Shown piece by piece: positions 7,563 through 16,000 of a stretch of 28,469 bases of DNA (positions within the stretch are counted from its first letter, which is position 1; every line of letters starts with the position of its first letter). This DNA is from 13-2-20CM-66-19 sp036273735 (GTDB lineage: Bacteria; Pseudomonadota; Gammaproteobacteria; Steroidobacterales; Steroidobacteraceae): assembly GCA_036273735.1 (NCBI GenBank), contig DASUHA010000142.1:1-28469 (forward strand). The letters run 5' to 3'. A program made the position numbers and the translations under genes. Below the pieces are notes generated by a model. That model was not told the origin of the DNA, searched no databases, and saw only the letters and a program-made list of their open reading frames with translations.

Positions 7563-8668
7563 TGATCGACTCTGCCCGCCACCTGGGATTGACCCTGCCC
7601 GAGAAAACCGGCAGGTGGCGGGCCTGGAACCTCATCTGGCTCATCTATTCCGTCTTCTTCATCATCGAGCCGCTGCAGAGCGGATCGCGACGCCAGTGGC
7701 TCGTTCTCGCAGGTGTCTACACCTGCTTCCTCGCTATCTACGTGGCACTGATCTTCACGCGCGACACCCGCGTGCGCCGGCTCATGCTGTTGGCCATGGC
7801 CCTTCTCGGCGCCGCCTACTATCCGATGAATCCCAGTGCCGGCGCCACCGTATTCATCTACGTCGCCAGCCTCACGCCATATGCGACCGGTTCTTTCTCC
7901 CTTGCCGTCGGGACGATCATTGCCTCTACGCTCGCTTCCGCCGCGGAAGGATTCCTCCTCCATCGGAATGCCTGGGAATGGGGGAGTCTCTCGTTCCTCG
8001 CCGCCTGCATCGGCACGGGCAATCTCATCCAGGCGCTGCGCAGCGGCGCCACCGAGCGCCTGCTGCGGGCGCAGGAGGAGATCGAGCACCTCGCCAAGGT
8101 CGCCGAGCGTGAGCGCATCGCACGGGACCTGCACGATGTTCTCGGCCACACCCTTTCGGTCGTCGTGCTCAAATCGGAGCTGGCCGGCAAGCTGATCGGC
8201 AGCGATGCGGCGGGTGCGCGGCGGGAAATCGGCGAGGTCGAGCAGATTGCCCGCCAGGCGCTGAGTGAGGTGCGCGAAGCGATCCGCGGATACCGGGCCG
8301 AAGGGATCGCCGCGGAAATCGCCCGCGCCCGCCGGGTGTTGGATGCAGCGGGTGTGAGGCTCGACTGGAAGGCGCAGAGCCTGCGCCTCGAGCCCGCGCA
8401 CGAGTCGGCGCTCTCGCTGGTGTTGCGTGAAGCGGTCACCAACATCCTGCGGCACGCGGGCGCGACGCGCTGCTGGCTCGAGTTGGCGGCGGACGGCGGC
8501 GGTACGCATCTGTCGGTTCGGGATGACGGCAGGGGCAGCGTCGAGCGCGAAGGCAATGGAATTCGCGGGATGCGCGAGCGTATCGAGGCCGTGGGAGGGC
8601 GACTCGAAATCGACTCCCGCCAGGGCACGCGGCTCACCGTCGCCATTCCCGCGCGGGCGGGGGCCTGA
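7562..8668 (+). CDS. Sensor histidine kinase, DesK/NarL-partner type (HisKA_3)
   Basis: 368 residues. Residues about 22-160 hold roughly six membrane helices with very short loops, so the sensor is intramembrane, as in DesK. A short coiled coil (ERLLRAQEEIEHLAKVAERE) leads to the HisKA_3 phospho-acceptor box IARDLHDVLGHTLS, with His191 and the DHp motif HDxxGH typical of this class. The ATPase domain follows: REAVTNILRHA with N-box Asn294, DDGRG at 321-325 and GNGIRGMRER at 331-340. The ATG overlaps the permease stop (TGATG) and the response regulator follows one base after the stop. The context suggests it senses membrane state or the exporter's substrate and sets transcription of the operon. 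Confidence 0.93.
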   Translation: MIDSARHLGLTLPEKTGRWRAWNLIWLIYSVFFIIEPLQSGSRRQWLVLAGVYTCFLAIYVALIFTRDTRVRRLMLLAMALLGAAYYPMNPSAGATVFIYVASLTPYATGSFSLAVGTIIASTLASAAEGFLLHRNAWEWGSLSFLAACIGTGNLIQALRSGATERLLRAQEEIEHLAKVAERERIARDLHDVLGHTLSVVVLKSELAGKLIGSDAAGARREIGEVEQIARQALSEVREAIRGYRAEGIAAEIARARRVLDAAGVRLDWKAQSLRLEPAHESALSLVLREAVTNILRHAGATRCWLELAADGGGTHLSVRDDGRGSVEREGNGIRGMRERIEAVGGRLEIDSRQGTRLTVAIPARAGA

Positions 8669-8669
8669 A

Positions 8670-9281
8670 ATGAGCAAGATCCAGGTCGCTATCGCGGAAG
8701 ATCAGGCCATGGTGCTGGGCGCGCTCGCTGCCTTGCTCGAGACGGAAACTGACATCGCCGTCTGCGTGCGCGCCACCAACGGTCGTGCCGCTCTCGCAGG
8801 TCTCGCCGCGCACGAGACAGACGTCCTGGTCACCGACATCGAGATGCCCGAGATGACGGGCCTGACCCTGGCCGCCGAGGTACGGGACCGCTGCCCCGAG
8901 GTTCGGGTCATCATCCTGACGACATTCGCGCGCCCCGGCTATCTGCGGCGGGCGCTCGATGCCGGCGCGAAGGGCTACCTGCTCAAGGATCGCCCCTCGG
9001 CGGAGCTTGCGGATGCCGTGCGCCGGGTGCATCGCGGCGAGCGGGTCATCGATCCCGAGCTCGCCACCGAGGCCTGGAGCAGCGAGCCCGACCCGCTCAC
9101 CGAGCGCGAGCGGCAGATCCTCTGGCGGGCGGGCGAAGGCCGATCGAGCGCCGACATTGCCGCGGAGCTGCATCTCTCCGAAGGCACCGTGCGCAACTAC
9201 CTCTCCGAAGCCATCAGCAAGCTGGGAGCGGCCAATCGCATCGAGGCCGCCCGCCTGGCGCGCGCCAAGGGGTGGCTATAG
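8670..9281 (+). CDS. Response regulator, NarL/DesR family (LuxR-type HTH)
   Basis: 203 residues. The receiver domain is complete: acidic pair Glu10/Asp11, phospho-acceptor Asp56 in VTDIEMP, Thr84/Thr85 and Lys106 in LLKD. A LuxR/NarL helix-turn-helix occupies about 140-200, with LTERERQIL, the DIAAELHLSEGTVRNYLSEA recognition region and KLGAANRIEAARLA. The wording is very close to DesR of Bacillus. It is the last gene of the ABC/kinase operon and should be phosphorylated by the kinase encoded just upstream. The palindrome at 5641-5654 is a possible target. It ends 4 bases before the convergent nucleotidyltransferase gene. Confidence 0.94.
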   Translation: MSKIQVAIAEDQAMVLGALAALLETETDIAVCVRATNGRAALAGLAAHETDVLVTDIEMPEMTGLTLAAEVRDRCPEVRVIILTTFARPGYLRRALDAGAKGYLLKDRPSAELADAVRRVHRGERVIDPELATEAWSSEPDPLTERERQILWRAGEGRSSADIAAELHLSEGTVRNYLSEAISKLGAANRIEAARLARAKGWL

Positions 9282-9285
9282 GCGA

Positions 9286-9822
9286 TCAGTTGCCAGCCGC
9301 CGGCTCGAAATCCGCGGCGATCCGCGCGCGGATCTTCTCGCGCAGGTCATCGCTGACGCTCGTCTGCGCGAGCAGCGTCAGCAGCTGCTCCTTCGAAAGG
9401 ATTCCGCGCCGGGCCAGCTCGCGCGTGAATATCAGGTCTTTCTCGCGGAAGGCGGCGTACTTGGCGATGGCCAGATCGTGTGGCTCGAGGCAGAGGCCAC
9501 TGACGCCGTCGGTGTCTCCTGGCGGGAGCTTCACCAGTCGGCCCCTCCATCCCTTGGGAAGAGTCGCAGTACTGGTGTCAACGGCGTCAGCGTAATACCC
9601 ATACGTCTCGTGGAACTGCGAGTCGAGACCGATGACATTCAGCCATTCGGTGCGGTCGATTCGGTCGGAGGCGATCAGATCCACTTCGAATGAGGTCAGT
9701 ATCTCGTCGGCGAGGTCGGGGTGCCTGCCGTGCAGCGCTTGACTGCCGACAATGATGAAGCGCCTTTCTCCGGTAATGCGACCGGCCGCGCGCAACACGT
9801 GGTCAACCTGCTGCTTTTTCAT
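9286..9822 (-). CDS. Nucleotidyltransferase-like protein (DUF6036-type), probable toxin of a TA pair
   Basis: 178 residues from the ATG at 9822 (MKKQQVDHVLRAAGRITGER). The motif FIIVGSQALHG at 23-32, followed by a strand with EVDLIASD at 46-53, matches the G-S ... (D/E)xD metal-binding layout of small nucleotidyltransferases, with the first acid here Glu46 and the second Asp48. The later LCLEPHDLAIAKYAAFREKD block is typical of DUF6036/AbiEii-like nucleotidyltransferases. The start lies inside the 3' end of the AbrB-like gene (20-base overlap), the usual antitoxin-first, toxin-second order. It likely modifies a tRNA, a nucleotide or a protein, but the target cannot be inferred. It might instead be a non-toxic housekeeping enzyme. 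Confidence 0.75.
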   Translation of the reverse strand: MKKQQVDHVLRAAGRITGERRFIIVGSQALHGRHPDLADEILTSFEVDLIASDRIDRTEWLNVIGLDSQFHETYGYYADAVDTSTATLPKGWRGRLVKLPPGDTDGVSGLCLEPHDLAIAKYAAFREKDLIFTRELARRGILSKEQLLTLLAQTSVSDDLREKIRARIAADFEPAAGN

Positions 9823-10243
9823 TGAGCCTCCTGACCTCCTCTTTCGGAAGCAGCCCGACGAATGGCGCGGATTGCCGCAATCTGACGGCCTCCTCGTCAC
9901 GCCCCAACATCACTGCATAGAGCTGGCCGTCGTCGTCGCCCGAGGCTATGCCACGCCACTCCTCGTATGCACTGCCCCAGACTCCGCGTTCTTTCCAGCG
10001 GTAAAGGTTCGCCAGGATTTGTGCGCGAATCTGACGCGGCGTATGGCGTTGCACCACGGCCAGCGCAATGGAGCGCCGCAACTCGTCCAGCTCGCGGTGC
10101 GAGAAGCCGCCGCGCACCGGCGGGCGAATGCCCTGCTCGGTGAGTTCGAGCTCATCGCCCTGCCCGATTCCCCAGGCTTCGACCGTCGCCTTCGGGAGCA
10201 GGACACCGAGGGAATTGCCCACGCGACGCACTCGGATCTTCAT
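9803..10243 (-). CDS. SpoVT/AbrB-domain DNA-binding protein, probable antitoxin
   Basis: 146 residues. The first 45 or so (MKIRVRRVGNSLGVLLPKAT, then VEAWGIGQGDELELTEQG) are a swapped-hairpin AbrB/MazE fold: basic first strand, RVGNSLGVLLPK DNA-binding loop, then the GDELEL strand. The remaining 100 residues are an Arg/Glu-rich extension (HRELDELRRSIALAVVQRH, NLYRWKERGVWGSAYEEWR) that may neutralise or scaffold the downstream nucleotidyltransferase. The ATG has no Shine-Dalgarno sequence and sits 9 bases from a good -10 element, so translation is probably leaderless. AbrB-type antitoxins normally repress their own promoter, and the direct repeat and GTTATAAC palindrome over the promoter fit that. 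Confidence 0.78.
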   Translation of the reverse strand: MKIRVRRVGNSLGVLLPKATVEAWGIGQGDELELTEQGIRPPVRGGFSHRELDELRRSIALAVVQRHTPRQIRAQILANLYRWKERGVWGSAYEEWRGIASGDDDGQLYAVMLGRDEEAVRLRQSAPFVGLLPKEEVRRLNEKAAG

Positions 10244-10251
10244 AGAGCGGT

Positions 10252-10267
10252 AGTTATAACAAGTTAT
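10252..10267. repeat. Helically phased AGTTAT direct repeat with GTTATAAC palindrome, candidate antitoxin operator
   Basis: AGTTAT occurs at 10252-10257 and 10262-10267, exactly 10 bases apart, so both copies face the same side of the helix. The first copy is part of the perfect 8-base palindrome GTTATAAC (10253-10260), which contains the -10 hexamer of the leftward promoter. A repressor bound here would block RNA polymerase. The AT-rich island stands out in otherwise GC-rich sequence. Confidence 0.5.
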
Positions 10268-10281
10268 TACGTCTCATGCAA
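10253..10281 (-). promoter_or_regulatory. Sigma-70-type promoter of the AbrB/nucleotidyltransferase module
   Basis: Read on the minus strand: TTGCAT (10281-10276), a 17-base spacer, then TATAAC (10258-10253), five of six matches to the consensus -10 at ideal spacing. Only nine bases separate TATAAC from the ATG at 10243, so transcription should begin about two or three bases before the start codon. Confidence 0.65.
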
Positions 10282-10301
10282 GCGCTTCGGCCGCCGCGCG
10301 G

Positions 10302-10319
10302 GATTAACAGTATTTAATC
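10302..10319. promoter_or_regulatory. Inverted repeat upstream of the RND efflux operon
   Basis: GATTAA-CAGTAT-TTAATC is a perfect 6-6-6 inverted repeat, 67 bases upstream of the outer-membrane factor start and in the AT-rich part of the 143-base divergent gap. It is well placed for an operator of the efflux operon, perhaps for the OmpR-type regulator encoded at 16155, although that family more often binds direct repeats. No convincing rightward -35/-10 pair was recognised. Confidence 0.4.
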
Positions 10320-10386
10320 ATTCGTCCACCGAGGCTCAATGGGGCCCGAGCCATCATCTCGCGCTGGTCTCAATCCGGAGGCGTGG

Positions 10387-11784
10387 ATGACTCGTGGGGC
10401 GATGCAGTGGCGGGGAGCCGTCGCGACGGCGGCGCTCAGCCTGGGCGGCTGCAGCCTCGGGCCTGCGTACCATCGCCCGAGCATCGCGGCTCCGGCGTCG
10501 TGGAATACCCCGCAGGCGGCCACCCTGCCCCAAGGCTGGCCTTCGACGGACTGGTGGGACGGATTTCATTCCGCGGAGCTGACCCGCCTGATGACCACGG
10601 GTCGAGTGGCAAACGATGACCTCGCCGCTGCGATCGCGCGCGTGCGTCAGGCGGACGCTCAGGTCCGCATCAGCAGCGCACCACTCCTGCCGTCACTTCA
10701 GGCGAACGGTAGCGGATCCCGCCAGCGCCAGCTCAGCCCGGCGACCGACAGCTCGCAGCTCTTCAATGAGTTCGCTGCAGGATTGAGTGCCACCTACGAG
10801 CTCGACTTCTGGGGGGAGAACCGGGCCATCCGTTCCGCGGCTCTTGCGAGCGCAACGGCCAGTCGCTACGACCGCGAAACCGTCGAGCTCAGCGTCATGG
10901 CGAGCATCGCGGACACCTACTTCTCGGTTCTCGAGCTGCGCGACCGCCTGCGCATCGCGCACCGGAATCTCGCGAGCGCCGAGCAGATCCTCCAGGGCTT
11001 CGAGACGGATGAGACCGTCGGCACCTCGACTGCCCTCGATGTCGCCCAGCAGGCGACCGTGGTCGCAACGGTCGCCGCCACGATCCCGCCGCTCGAGCAG
11101 CAGGAGCGCCAGCAGATCGACGCGCTGGCCATATTGCTCGGCATGACGCCACAGTCGCTCGAGATCGCAGCCCACTCCCTCGCGGGCATCCTCTCGCCGC
11201 CGGTGGTCGCAGGAGTGCCCTCACAACTGCTGGCCCGGCGCCCGGATGTCGCGAGCGCGGAAGCGCAGCTCATCGCCGCCAACGCCGACATTCGCGCCGC
11301 CAGGGCCGCCTTCTTTCCAACGATCCAGCTCACCGTGAGCGGCGGCTTCGAGAGCCCCGCCCTCTCGAGCCTGCTCGAGCCGGGCAGCCGCATCTACTCG
11401 CTCTCCGGCGGCCTCACCCAGCCCATTTTTCACGGCGGTGCGCTGCTCGGGCAGTATCGCTTCAACGAGGCGCGCTACGAGGAGTTGCTCGCCGACTATC
11501 ACAAGTCGGTCATTTCTGCATTCGGCAACGTCGAGGATGCGCTCAGCGGGGTGAGTGCGACGGGCGAGCAGCTGGCGCGGGAGCAGAACGCCGCCGCGAA
11601 GGCGCGCAGCGCCTACGAGCTCGCGCAGGATCAGTTCCACGCCGGCACAATCAACATCCTGACGGTCCTCAATACGGAGACCGCGCTCTTCACGGCCGAG
11701 GATGCGCTCGCCCAGACACAACTGGCGCATCTTCAGGCCGTAATCGGTCTCTTCAACGCATTGGGCGGCGGCTGGCGCGCATGA
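10387..11784 (+). CDS. Efflux outer-membrane lipoprotein, NodT/OprM family (TolC-like channel)
   Basis: 465 residues from the ATG at 10387, selected because GGAGG lies five bases upstream; the frame also opens at 10339 without a ribosome site. The signal ends in ALSLGGC with acylated Cys22, followed by SLGPAYHRPS, the classical NodT start. Two outer-membrane-efflux repeats follow. The first has ELTRLMTTGRVANDDLAAAI and the ATYELDFWGENR block; the second has LLARRPDVASAEAQLIAANA, the ARAAFFPTIQL block and QPIFHGGAL. It forms the trimeric exit duct for the RND pump encoded downstream. It is the first gene of the efflux operon and is 40 bases from the adaptor start. Confidence 0.94.
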   Translation: MTRGAMQWRGAVATAALSLGGCSLGPAYHRPSIAAPASWNTPQAATLPQGWPSTDWWDGFHSAELTRLMTTGRVANDDLAAAIARVRQADAQVRISSAPLLPSLQANGSGSRQRQLSPATDSSQLFNEFAAGLSATYELDFWGENRAIRSAALASATASRYDRETVELSVMASIADTYFSVLELRDRLRIAHRNLASAEQILQGFETDETVGTSTALDVAQQATVVATVAATIPPLEQQERQQIDALAILLGMTPQSLEIAAHSLAGILSPPVVAGVPSQLLARRPDVASAEAQLIAANADIRAARAAFFPTIQLTVSGGFESPALSSLLEPGSRIYSLSGGLTQPIFHGGALLGQYRFNEARYEELLADYHKSVISAFGNVEDALSGVSATGEQLAREQNAAAKARSAYELAQDQFHAGTINILTVLNTETALFTAEDALAQTQLAHLQAVIGLFNALGGGWRA

Positions 11785-11824
11785 GTGCGCCCTGCGCCCG
11801 GTGGGCTCTTTCGAGGCAACACTT

Positions 11825-13033
11825 GTGAAAATCGCGATTCGAATGGGTCGGACCCGGCTCGTCATGGCGGCCGCCGGGCTCGTGGCGCTCGCACTCTTCG
11901 CATGGCTCATCGCCCCGGCGGGATCGAGCTCGGCCCGATCGGAGCGGGATGCAACTCCCGCCGCGGTTCAGGTGGAAGCCGCGCGGGTCACGCGGCAGAA
12001 CGTGCCCGTCTATCTCGATGGGCTCGGCACGATACAGGCGTTCTACACCGTGAAGGTGACTGCGCGGGTGGACGGTGAGCTCACCAAGGTGGCCTTCACC
12101 GAGGGCCAGCAGGTCAAGCGCGGCCAACTCCTGGCGCAGATCGATCCGCGCCCGTTTCAGGCCGCGCTCGATCAGGCCCGTGCCACGCTCGCGAAGGACG
12201 AAGCGCAGCTCGGCGATGCACGCAATGTCCTCGCGCGCTACGTCATCCTCGAGCCGAAGAGACTCGCGAGCCTGCAGACCGTCGATACCCAGCGCGCGCT
12301 CGTCGCCCAGCTCAAAGCCCAGACCGAGGCGGACGAGGCCGCGATCGAGAATGCCTCGACACAACTCAGCTACGCCCGCATCACCGCGCCGATCGATGGC
12401 CGCACGGGCATGCGCCTCGTCGATCCAGGCAACATCGTGCACTCGACCGACACGGGTGGCATCGTCGTGCTGACACAGCTTCAGCCCATTACGGCGATCT
12501 TCACGCTGCCCGAGGATACGCTCGGGGCCGTCGCCGATGCGATGTCGCACGGTCAGGTCGGCGTCGATGCGGTATCCCGCGATGAGGACGGCAAGCCGCT
12601 CGACCGCGGCACGGTGCAGCTGATCGACAATCAGATCGATCAGACGACGGGCACGATCCGCCTCAAGGCCGTCTTCCCCAATCCGAAGCTCGCACTCTGG
12701 CCGGGACAGTTCGTCAACCTGCGCCTGCTCGTGCGTACGGACGCCAACGCGCTCACCATACCGGCCGCTGCCCTGCAGCGCGGGCCGCAGGGCACTTTCG
12801 TGTATTTGGTGCAGCCCGATTCGACCGTCACGGCGCAGCCGATCACCGTCGCCAACAACAGCGAGACGATCGCGATCGTTACCCAGGGGCTCGAGGCAGG
12901 GCAGCAGGTCGTCACGAGCAATGCCTTTCGGCTGCAGCCCGGTGCGCGCGTGCGGGTCCTGACTCCCGAGCACGCACCCGGCGCCGCTGTGAGCGCCGCG
13001 CCGCCGCAGGTCCGAGGACATCAGGCCTCATGA
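11825..13033 (+). CDS. RND efflux periplasmic adaptor subunit (MdtA/AcrA-like)
   Basis: 402 residues from the GTG at 11825, preferred because GAGG lies eight bases upstream; a GTG at 11801 is in frame but has poorer spacing. An N-terminal membrane anchor (about 11-31, LVMAAAGLVALALFAWLIAP) leads to the barrel-sandwich hybrid. QNVPVYLDGLGTIQAFYTV and VKVTARVDGELTKVAF are followed by GQQVKRGQLLAQIDPRPF, the typical lipoyl half-motif. An alpha-helical hairpin then follows, with a closing ARITAPIDGRTGMRLVDPGN half-motif, and the LWPGQFVNLRL beta-barrel region. It links the inner-membrane pump to the outer-membrane channel. The wording is MdtA-like. The stop overlaps the pump start as ATGA. Confidence 0.94.
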   Translation: MKIAIRMGRTRLVMAAAGLVALALFAWLIAPAGSSSARSERDATPAAVQVEAARVTRQNVPVYLDGLGTIQAFYTVKVTARVDGELTKVAFTEGQQVKRGQLLAQIDPRPFQAALDQARATLAKDEAQLGDARNVLARYVILEPKRLASLQTVDTQRALVAQLKAQTEADEAAIENASTQLSYARITAPIDGRTGMRLVDPGNIVHSTDTGGIVVLTQLQPITAIFTLPEDTLGAVADAMSHGQVGVDAVSRDEDGKPLDRGTVQLIDNQIDQTTGTIRLKAVFPNPKLALWPGQFVNLRLLVRTDANALTIPAAALQRGPQGTFVYLVQPDSTVTAQPITVANNSETIAIVTQGLEAGQQVVTSNAFRLQPGARVRVLTPEHAPGAAVSAAPPQVRGHQAS

Positions 13034-16000
13034 GCATCTCGACTCCCTTCATCCGCCGGCCGATCGCCACTTCGCTCCTCATGGCGGGCATCCTCCTCAT
13101 CGGCCTGGTGGCTTTTCCGCTGCTGCCCGTCGCGCCGCTACCGCAGGTCGATTTCCCGACCATTCTGGTGAGCGCCAACCTTCCCGGCGCGAGCCCCGAG
13201 ACCATGGCCTCCGCGGTGGCAACACCGCTCGAGTACCAGTTCATGGACATCCCTGGCGTCTCGCAGCTCACCTCGCAGAGCGTGCTCGGCTCGACGCAGA
13301 TCACCGTACAGTTCGATCTCAACCGCGATATCGACGCCGCTGCGCAGGACATCCAGGCCGCGATCGATGCCGCCGCCGGCCAGTTGCCGAAGGATCTGCC
13401 GAGCCCGCCCTCCTATCGCAAGATCAATCCGGCCGACTCCCCGATCCTCATCTATGCGGTTCACTCGGACACCCTGCCGCTCACGACCGTGGATGACTTC
13501 GCGGAGAACATCCTCGTCCAGCAGATATCGCGGGTCTCTGGCGTGGGACAGGTCTCGCTCGGCGGCCAGCAGAAGCCGGCGGTGCGCGTCCAGGTCGACC
13601 CCGCCAAGATGGCCAATATGGGGGTGCAGCTCACCGACGTTCAGAGCGTAATCCAGTCTGCGACCGTGGACGCCGCCAAGGGTGCCATCAACGGCACGTT
13701 GCATACCTTTGCCATCTACGACAACGATCAGCTCGTCAGCGCAAAGCCCTGGAACGATGTCGTGGTCGCCTATCGCAATGGTGCCCCCGTCCGCATCAAG
13801 GACATCGGCCAGGCAGTTGCGGGACCCGAGAATCTGCAGGCCGCCGCCTACCAGAACGGCAAGCCCGGCGTGCTGCTGATGATCTTCAAGCAGCCGGGCG
13901 CCAATGTCATCGATACGGCAAAGCGCGTCGAGGCGGTATTGCCGCACGCGATGGCGTCGCTCCCACCTGCCATCAAGCTGGACAAGATCAACGATCGCAC
14001 GGTAACCATCAATGCATCGGTGCACGACGTGGAATACACGTTGATGGTGACCATCTCGCTCGTCGTGCTCGTGATCTTTCTCTTCCTGCGCAACGTGTGG
14101 GCAACCATCATTCCCGGCATCACGGTGCCGCTTGCCCTGTTCGGCACGTGCGCCGTGATGTACGTGCTCGGATACAGTCTCGACAACCTCTCGCTGATGG
14201 CACTCACGATTGCCGTCGGATTCGTCGTCGACGATGCCATCGTCATGCTCGAGAACATCTATCGGCACATCGAGGCGGGGATGTCGCCGCTCGAGGCAGC
14301 GTTGAAGGGAGCCGGGGAGATCGGCTTCACGATCATGTCGATCAGCCTCTCGCTCATCGCCGTGTTCATCCCGCTGCTGCTCATGAGCGGAATCGTCGGG
14401 CGCCTGTTCCGCGAGTTTGCGATCACAGTGACCCTCACGATCGTGGTGTCCGCCTTCGTCTCGCTCACCCTGTCGCCGATGATGTGCGCCCTCTTTCTGC
14501 GCGACGAGCGCCACATCCGGCATGGCCGCCTCTACGAGGCCAGTGAGCGGGTCTTCCAGAGGGCGTTGAGGCTCTACGAGCGTGGACTCGATTTTGTGCT
14601 GCGCCATCAGAGCCAAACGCTGATGGTTTTCTTCGGGACCGTGGTGCTCGCCGGCGCTCTCTACGTCGTCGAGCCAAAGGGGTTCTTCCCGCAGGAGGAC
14701 ACCAGCCTCATCAAGGGTCTCACCGACGGCTCCCAGGACATCTCCTTCGCCGAGATGAACAAGCGGGTGCAGCAGCTCCTCGCCGTGATCTCGAAGGACC
14801 CGGACGTTGCCGCCTCGATGGTCTTCCTGGGGGGCGGCCACCCGCTCAACAACGCATTCACCGAGCTCAGCCTGAAGCCGCGCAATCAGCGCAAGTCGAG
14901 CGCCGATCAGATCATCCGGCGGCTGCGCAAGGAGATCGCCAACGTACCGGGCGCGACGGTCTATTTCCAGTCGGCCCAGGACGTGAACGTCGGCGGCCGC
15001 ACGTCCCGCACACAGTATCAGTACACGTTGCAGGATGCGGATCTCAACGAGCTGAGCGAATGGGCCCCGAAGATGCTCGAGGCAATGAGGAAGCTCCCGC
15101 AGCTCGCCGACGTTGCCTCCGATCAGCAGACCAACAGTACGCAGCTCAAGGTCGATATCGACCGCGACCAGGCTGCGCGCTTCGGCATTCCGATCTCACT
15201 GATTGATCAGACGTTGTACGACGCGTTCGGGCAGGCTCAGGTGGCCCAGTATTTCACCCAGCTCAACGCCTACCACGTCATCCTGGAGGTTCCCCCGAAG
15301 CTGCAGCAGGACCCGAATACGCTCCACGAGCTCTACATCCGCTCGCCGCTCACCGGGCAGATGGTGCCGCTCTCGACGATGGTGAAGTTCGATACGCACC
15401 ATGGCTCGGTGCTCTCGATCAATCACCAGAACCAGTTTCCGTGCGTGACCCTGTCGTTCAATCTCGCCCCGGGCGCCTCGCTCGGTCAGGCGGTGACCGC
15501 CATCCAAAAGGCGTCCGACGCGCTGCACATGCCCGGCGCGATCACGGCCACCTTCCAGGGCACGGCGCAGGCCTTCCAGGCCTCCCTCGCGAGCGAGCCC
15601 TATCTCATCCTCGCGGCCATCGTGGTCGTGTACATTATTCTCGGCATGTTGTACGAGAGCTACATCCACCCGCTCACGATTCTCTCGACGCTGCCGTCGG
15701 CGGGAGTCGGGGCACTGCTCATGCTGATGGCCTTCCACTTCGACCTGTCGATCATCGCCCTCGTCGGCATCATCCTGCTCATCGGCATCGTGAAGAAGAA
15801 CGGCATCATGATGGTGGACTTCGCGATCCAGGCTGAGCGCGAGGAGCATCTGTCGCCGCGCGACTCGATCCGCAAGGCCTGCCTGCTGCGCTTCCGGCCG
15901 ATCATGATGACGACCATGTCGGCCCTCCTCGGCGCATTGCCGCTGATGCTCGGGCGCGGGACCGGCTCGGAGCTGCGCCAGCCGCTCGGCTACACCATGG

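Noticed and set aside
13138..14841. Minus-strand ORF of 567 codons opposite the RND pump
   Set aside because: His/Glu/Asp/Arg-rich antisense shadow of a conserved pump; no recognisable motif or ribosome site.
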